Shown: piece after piece, positions 5,521 through 8,276 of the stretch
Numbering within the stretch: position 1 is the first letter of the stretch
Layout of the letters: every line of letters begins with the position of its first letter
NCBI GenBank assembly: GCA_964541215.1
Contig: CAZIPP010000060.1
Location: 1-8,276, forward strand
DNA from: SIG469 sp964541215
Lineage (GTDB): Bacteria; Bacillota; Clostridia; Oscillospirales; Oscillospiraceae
DNA length: 8,276 bases
Direction: 5' to 3'
The notes under the pieces: model-generated
The model's database searches: none
What the model was told of the DNA's origin: nothing
Seen by the model: the letters and a program-made list of their open reading frames with translations, nothing else
Translations under genes and position numbers: made by a program

Positions 5521-5694
5521 CTTTCTTTCGAAGCTCATGCAGTCGGTACACTGCTTGGCCTGAGGATCAGCCTCATGAGTACCTACAAGGATCTTATTAA
5601 GAGTACAATAATTCTGAGTGGGGCTGTGATAGGTGCACTGATGAACGGTGCATTCGATGTTGTGGTTCTCGCCGCAGCGACAGTTGTTGTCCAT
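5518..5694 (-). CDS. DUF1540 domain-containing small Cys-rich protein
   Basis: The product is 58 aa. Residues 13-58 carry the DUF1540 pattern: IECTVHQCTYH, YCTLNKILVGTHEA and QCTDCMSFERK, with cysteines at 15, 20, 30, 49 and 52. Two more, Cys5 and Cys7, lie in the N-terminal NCRCGENHN segment. The Cys/His spacing suggests metal binding, but no function is established for this family, which is common in Clostridia and often present in several copies. ATG 5694 is preceded by GGAGG (5703-5707) at 8 nt, so the longer in-frame reading to 5709 is not the start. There is no signal peptide. It converges on spoIIID over a shared terminator, and the region upstream contains an 8-bp inverted repeat but no clear -35 box. 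Confidence 0.88.
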   Translation of the reverse strand: MDNNCRCGENHNIECTVHQCTYHSPTQNYCTLNKILVGTHEADPQAKQCTDCMSFERK

Positions 5695-5718
5695 GATGAT
5701 TACCTCCAAAAGATTTTA

Positions 5719-5752
5719 AGCAAACTTTTGTTTTTGCCTGTTTTAGTTTGCT
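5719..5752 (-). repeat. Dyad upstream of the DUF1540 gene
   Basis: AGCAAACT (5719-5726) and AGTTTGCT (5745-5752) are perfect 8-bp inverted copies separated by 18 nt of A/T-rich sequence, starting 12 nt upstream of the DUF1540 ribosome binding site. It could be an operator or a leader hairpin, or chance in A/T-rich DNA. Confidence 0.3.
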
Positions 5753-5817
5753 CAGTTCTTCAAAAGGTATTCAGAAAAAACAGACGCTAAGGAATAGTTA
5801 ATAAGATACGCATTTTG

Positions 5818-5846
5818 TTGAATTACGCCCTCAAAAATGCTATAGT
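5818..5846 (+). promoter_or_regulatory. Sigma-A promoter of putP
   Basis: TTGAAT (5818-5823), a 17-nt spacer and TATAGT (5841-5846) form a good vegetative promoter. Transcription would start near 5853, about 40 nt before the ATG at 5894. Confidence 0.7.
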
Positions 5847-5893
5847 AATTTTAAATACTTTATTGAGTTAAAGAGAGAAAAGGAGTTGTACAT

Positions 5894-7462
5894 ATGAGTA
5901 GTCAAACAATGCAAATTTTGATAGCAATGATAATTTATATGGGTATCGTCATCGCTATTGGTGTTGTCTTTGCAAAAAAAGCAAACAAGAGTTCTGAGAA
6001 CTATTTCCTTGGCGGTCGTTCTCTTGGACCATGGGTAACTGCCATGAGTGCGGAAGCATCGGATATGAGCGGCTGGCTTTTGATGGGCTTACCCGGCGTT
6101 GCTTACTGGTGCGGTCTTGCAGACGCCGCATGGACAGCCATAGGTCTTGCCATCGGCACTTACCTCAACTGGCTCATCGTATCAAAACGTCTTCGCAGAT
6201 ACAGTATCCGTGCCAATAACTCTATTACTCTTCCTGAATTTTTCTCAAACCGATTCAGGGAAAAGAACAAGGTCATTATGACCTTTGCCGCGGTATTTAT
6301 TCTTATATTCTTTACCGTTTATGCTTCAAGCTGCTTTGTTACCTGCGGCAAGCTGTTTTCAACACTTTTCGGCGCTTCCTATGTTTCAATGATGATAGTC
6401 GGCGCGATATTTGTCCTGCTGTATACAATTCTCGGCGGCTTCCTTGCCGAAAGCGCGTCTGACTTTATGCAGGCTATCGTTATGATAATTGCGCTGGCTG
6501 TAATAGTAATAATCAGTACCGTCAGAGCCGGTGGTATTGGTGAAGTCATTGCCAATGCTCAGTCCATCCCCGGCTTCTTTGAATTCTTCGGTCTTGCTAC
6601 ACCGGTTCTCAACGAAGCCGGTGAGCAGATAGTTGAAGCCGGCAAGCCCGTTTTCGGTGAAGCCGCAAACTATGGTCTGCTCAGTGTCTGCTCCATGCTG
6701 GCTTGGGGTCTTGGTTACTTTGGTATGCCTCAGGTTCTGCTTCGCTTTATGGCTATCCGTAAGGAAGAAGAGCTTAAAATGTCCAGAAGAATAGCCATGA
6801 TTTGGGTAGTTATCTCCCTTGCTGTTGCCGTATTCATCGGCATCGTCGGCAGAGCGCTGTATCCCACCACTCACCTGACTTCCACCGGTGCGGAGAATAT
6901 TTTCATCACCCTGGCTACCAGTTCGCTTCCTCCCATTCTGGCAGGTTTTGTTATGGCCGGTATCCTTGCCGCCACCATCAGCTCTTCCGACTCTTATCTT
7001 CTGATCGCCGCTTCCGCATTCGCCAAGAATGTCTATCACGGTATTCTCAAGAAAGACGCCAACGACAAGCAGATCATGACCGTGTCCCGCATTACCCTGC
7101 TGGTCATTGCTATTATCGCCGCTTTCATCGCTATGGATGAAGACAGTGTTATTTTCAAGATAGTTTCCTTTGCATGGGCAGGCTTTGGCGCCACCTTTGG
7201 TCCCCTGATCCTGTTCTCCCTGTTCTGGAAACGCACCAACAGACCCGGTGCCATCGCCGGTATGCTGGGCGGCGCAGGCATGGTATTCCTCTGGAAACTT
7301 GTTATCAGCAAGCTCGGCGGCGCGTTTGCTATCTATGAGCTGCTGCCCGCGTTCATCTTCTCTTCCATCTGCATCGTTATTGTTTCTCTTGTTACTACAC
7401 CTCCTTCCAAGGAAATCGAGGAAGACTTCGAGGCTGTTAAGAGCAATCAGATCATAGAATAA
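5894..7462 (+). CDS. putP: Sodium/proline symporter (SSS family)
   Basis: The product is 522 aa, an integral membrane protein of the sodium:solute symporter family that takes up proline with Na+. Similarity to E. coli PutP (502 aa) runs along the whole length, including YFLGGRSLGPWVTAMSAEAS, DMSGWLLMGLPG, ITLPEFFSNRF, WGLGYFGMPQ and FAWAGFGATFGPLILFS. Residues known to matter in E. coli PutP are present: Arg42 (Arg40 there), Asp57 (Asp55, Na+), Ser59 (Ser57) and Gly60 (Gly58). In the later Na+-site helix, ILAATISSSDSYLL has Ser363 and Ser364 where E. coli has Ser340 and Thr341. About 12-13 hydrophobic segments are visible. A stretch at residues 236-258 (TPVLNEAGEQIVEAGKPVFG and flanks) is extra relative to E. 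coli. AGGAG (5881-5885) lies 8 nt before the ATG. The gene has its own promoter and terminator. Proline uptake may serve osmoprotection or amino-acid fermentation; no proline catabolic gene is adjacent. Confidence 0.95.
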   Translation: MSSQTMQILIAMIIYMGIVIAIGVVFAKKANKSSENYFLGGRSLGPWVTAMSAEASDMSGWLLMGLPGVAYWCGLADAAWTAIGLAIGTYLNWLIVSKRLRRYSIRANNSITLPEFFSNRFREKNKVIMTFAAVFILIFFTVYASSCFVTCGKLFSTLFGASYVSMMIVGAIFVLLYTILGGFLAESASDFMQAIVMIIALAVIVIISTVRAGGIGEVIANAQSIPGFFEFFGLATPVLNEAGEQIVEAGKPVFGEAANYGLLSVCSMLAWGLGYFGMPQVLLRFMAIRKEEELKMSRRIAMIWVVISLAVAVFIGIVGRALYPTTHLTSTGAENIFITLATSSLPPILAGFVMAGILAATISSSDSYLLIAASAFAKNVYHGILKKDANDKQIMTVSRITLLVIAIIAAFIAMDEDSVIFKIVSFAWAGFGATFGPLILFSLFWKRTNRPGAIAGMLGGAGMVFLWKLVISKLGGAFAIYELLPAFIFSSICIVIVSLVTTPPSKEIEEDFEAVKSNQIIE

Positions 7463-7464
7463 CT

Positions 7465-7492
7465 AAAAGGGAGCTTTAAGCTCCCTTTTTTT
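7465..7492 (+). terminator. Terminator of putP
   Basis: A stem AAAAGGGAGC/GCTCCCTTTT (7465-7474 with 7480-7489) with a 5-nt loop runs straight into a T run (7486-7492), starting 2 nt after the putP stop. It is a textbook intrinsic terminator. The A run on the left arm may also help end the convergent peroxiredoxin transcript. Confidence 0.9.
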
Positions 7493-7502
7493 ATTTCCTG
7501 AT

Positions 7503-7967
7503 TCAGTTTTTAGAGTCAAGATAATCAAGTATTCTCTGTGCATCTGTATCAGGCTTGACCTTCATATCGATCTTTTCAAGGTTGCCAACTTCATCAATCA
7601 CGAAGGTGGAGCGGACAACGCCCATCGACACCTTACCGTAATTTTTCTTCTCCTGCCAGACGCCATAAGCCTGTATAGCCTGCAGTTCGGGATCTGAAAG
7701 CAGGATAAAGGGCAGCTCATACTTGGCGGCAAACTTCTGATGTGAAGCCAGCGAATCCTTGCTTATGCCGATAACAACAGCGTTTCTCTTTTCAAACTCA
7801 TCGTGCAGAGCAGCATAAGCCTGTGCCTGCCGGGTGCAGCCGGGAGTGTTGTCACGTGGATAGAAATACAGGATAACCTTCTTACCGGCAAAATCAGAAA
7901 GGCTGACAGCATTGCCGTCTTTATCAAAAAGGGTAAACTCAGGCGCTTTTGTGTTTATCTCAGGCAT
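7503..7967 (-). CDS. bcp: Thioredoxin-fold thiol peroxidase, Bcp/PrxQ family (1-Cys form)
   Basis: The product is 154 aa, the usual Bcp length. It is a cytoplasmic peroxiredoxin that reduces hydrogen peroxide and organic hydroperoxides. The peroxidatic site is YPRDNTPGCT with Cys44; the supporting Thr41 and Pro42 are present, and Arg119 in VVRSTFVID would complete the site. In E. coli Bcp a resolving Cys lies five residues after the peroxidatic one (TPGCTxxAC). Here that place is Gln49, and the protein contains no other cysteine, so it must be recycled by an external thiol. GGAGG (7975-7979) lies 7 nt before ATG 7967. It is a single-gene unit with its own promoter, convergent with putP. The stop is TGA, showing that TGA works as a stop codon in this genome. 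Confidence 0.95.
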   Translation of the reverse strand: MPEINTKAPEFTLFDKDGNAVSLSDFAGKKVILYFYPRDNTPGCTRQAQAYAALHDEFEKRNAVVIGISKDSLASHQKFAAKYELPFILLSDPELQAIQAYGVWQEKKNYGKVSMGVVRSTFVIDEVGNLEKIDMKVKPDTDAQRILDYLDSKN

Positions 7968-7993
7968 AGTATTACCTCCAAAGCTTTTTCTTT

Positions 7994-8021
7994 ATTCTAT
8001 CGCAAAAACAGCAAAAGTAAA
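7994..8021 (-). promoter_or_regulatory. Probable promoter of bcp
   Basis: On the minus strand TTTACT (8021-8016), a 16-nt spacer and TAGAAT (7999-7994) form a moderate sigma-A promoter, about 27 nt upstream of the start codon. It lies just downstream of the terminator of the preceding gene. No PerR-like dyad was noticed. Confidence 0.5.
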
Positions 8022-8034
8022 GTGATATGGTCAC

Positions 8035-8073
8035 AAAAAAGCTGTCATTACTAAATTTATGTAATGACAGCTT
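8035..8073 (-). terminator. Terminator of the yebC-like gene
   Basis: A perfect 13-bp stem (8039-8051 with 8061-8073) with a 9-nt loop is followed on the minus strand by a T run (8040-8035), 6 nt after the stop codon of the partial gene to the right. Confidence 0.9.
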
Positions 8074-8079
8074 AATGTC

Positions 8080-8276
8080 TTATTCGTCCCAGTTGTGCCA
8101 GACGTTCTGGACGTCGTCGTTGTCCTCGAGCATATCAACAAGCTTCTGCATGTTCTTGATATCGTCCTCGTTGGACAGCTCAACGTAGTTCTGGGGAACC
8201 TGCTCGACCTGAGCGGATACGAAGGTATAACCCTTCTCGGTCAGAGCTGCGGAAACAGCGTTGAAATCAGCGGGAT
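8080..8276 (-). CDS. yebC: YebC/PmpR-family regulator, C-terminal fragment
   Basis: The last 64 residues of a gene that runs off the right edge are visible, beginning PADFNAVSAALTEKGYTFVS and ending DNDDVQNVWHNWDE then TAA. The terminal LEDNDDVQNVWHNWDE block is the typical end of the YebC/PmpR/TACO1 family. Members have been described as DNA-binding regulators and more recently as factors that help ribosomes translate proline-rich stretches. Only the C-terminal domain can be seen, so paralogue type cannot be judged. The gene ends just before its own terminator and is independent of bcp. Confidence 0.93.
   Translation of the reverse strand, partial: PADFNAVSAALTEKGYTFVSAQVEQVPQNYVELSNEDDIKNMQKLVDMLEDNDDVQNVWHNWDE

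Noticed and set aside
5470..5790. 106-codon plus-strand frame after spoIIID
   Set aside because: It runs through the terminator stem and is antisense to the DUF1540 gene, which has a strong ribosome binding site and a clear family pattern.
6386..7039. 217-codon open frame on the minus strand inside putP
   Set aside because: Antisense to highly conserved putP sequence; the composition (Gly, Asp, Asn, Tyr, His-rich) is that of a mirrored membrane protein gene.

Overview
The window looks like chromosome from a Clostridia-class Firmicute, probably a spore former of the Ruminococcaceae/Oscillospiraceae kind. The evidence is a SCIFF peptide with its radical SAM maturase (almost a signature of Clostridia), a SpoIIID sporulation regulator behind a sigma-E-like promoter, a DUF1540 protein, and strong GGAGG ribosome binding sites. 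Genus placement is inference. No phage, insertion sequence, tRNA, rRNA or CRISPR array was seen.

Layout. 1-112: end of an upstream unit, with two hairpins and then a good promoter. 149-1663 (+): a beta-helix repeat protein with a Met/Pro/Gly-rich N-terminal tract. 1671-1721: terminator shared by convergent genes. 5034 down to 1726 (-): a four-gene unit, scfA (SCIFF ranthipeptide precursor), an intergenic hairpin, scfB (SPASM radical SAM maturase), an Orn/Lys/Arg decarboxylase-family PLP enzyme overlapping scfB by 4 nt (ATGA), and a NifX/MTH1175-like metal-cluster protein interrupted by an in-frame TGA. 5229-5477 (+): spoIIID, divergent from scfA. 5518-5694 (-): DUF1540 protein, convergent with spoIIID over a shared terminator. 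5894-7462 (+): putP-type sodium/proline symporter with its own promoter and terminator. 7503-7967 (-): Bcp-type peroxiredoxin with one cysteine. 8080-8276 (-): C-terminal end of a YebC/PmpR-family gene.

How the genes work together. The core of interest is the ranthipeptide operon. scfA encodes the Cys-rich substrate, scfB installs its thioether link(s), and the intergenic hairpin probably makes the peptide more abundant than the enzyme. The translationally coupled decarboxylase and the NifX-like gene are passengers or partners of unknown role in the peptide system. The other genes are mostly conserved housekeeping or sporulation functions, each in its own short transcription unit. The points most worth a second look are the in-frame TGA in the NifX-like gene, which sits inside a compact hairpin, the scfAB-decarboxylase-nifX arrangement, the seventh cysteine of the SCIFF peptide, and the beta-helix protein without a signal peptide.
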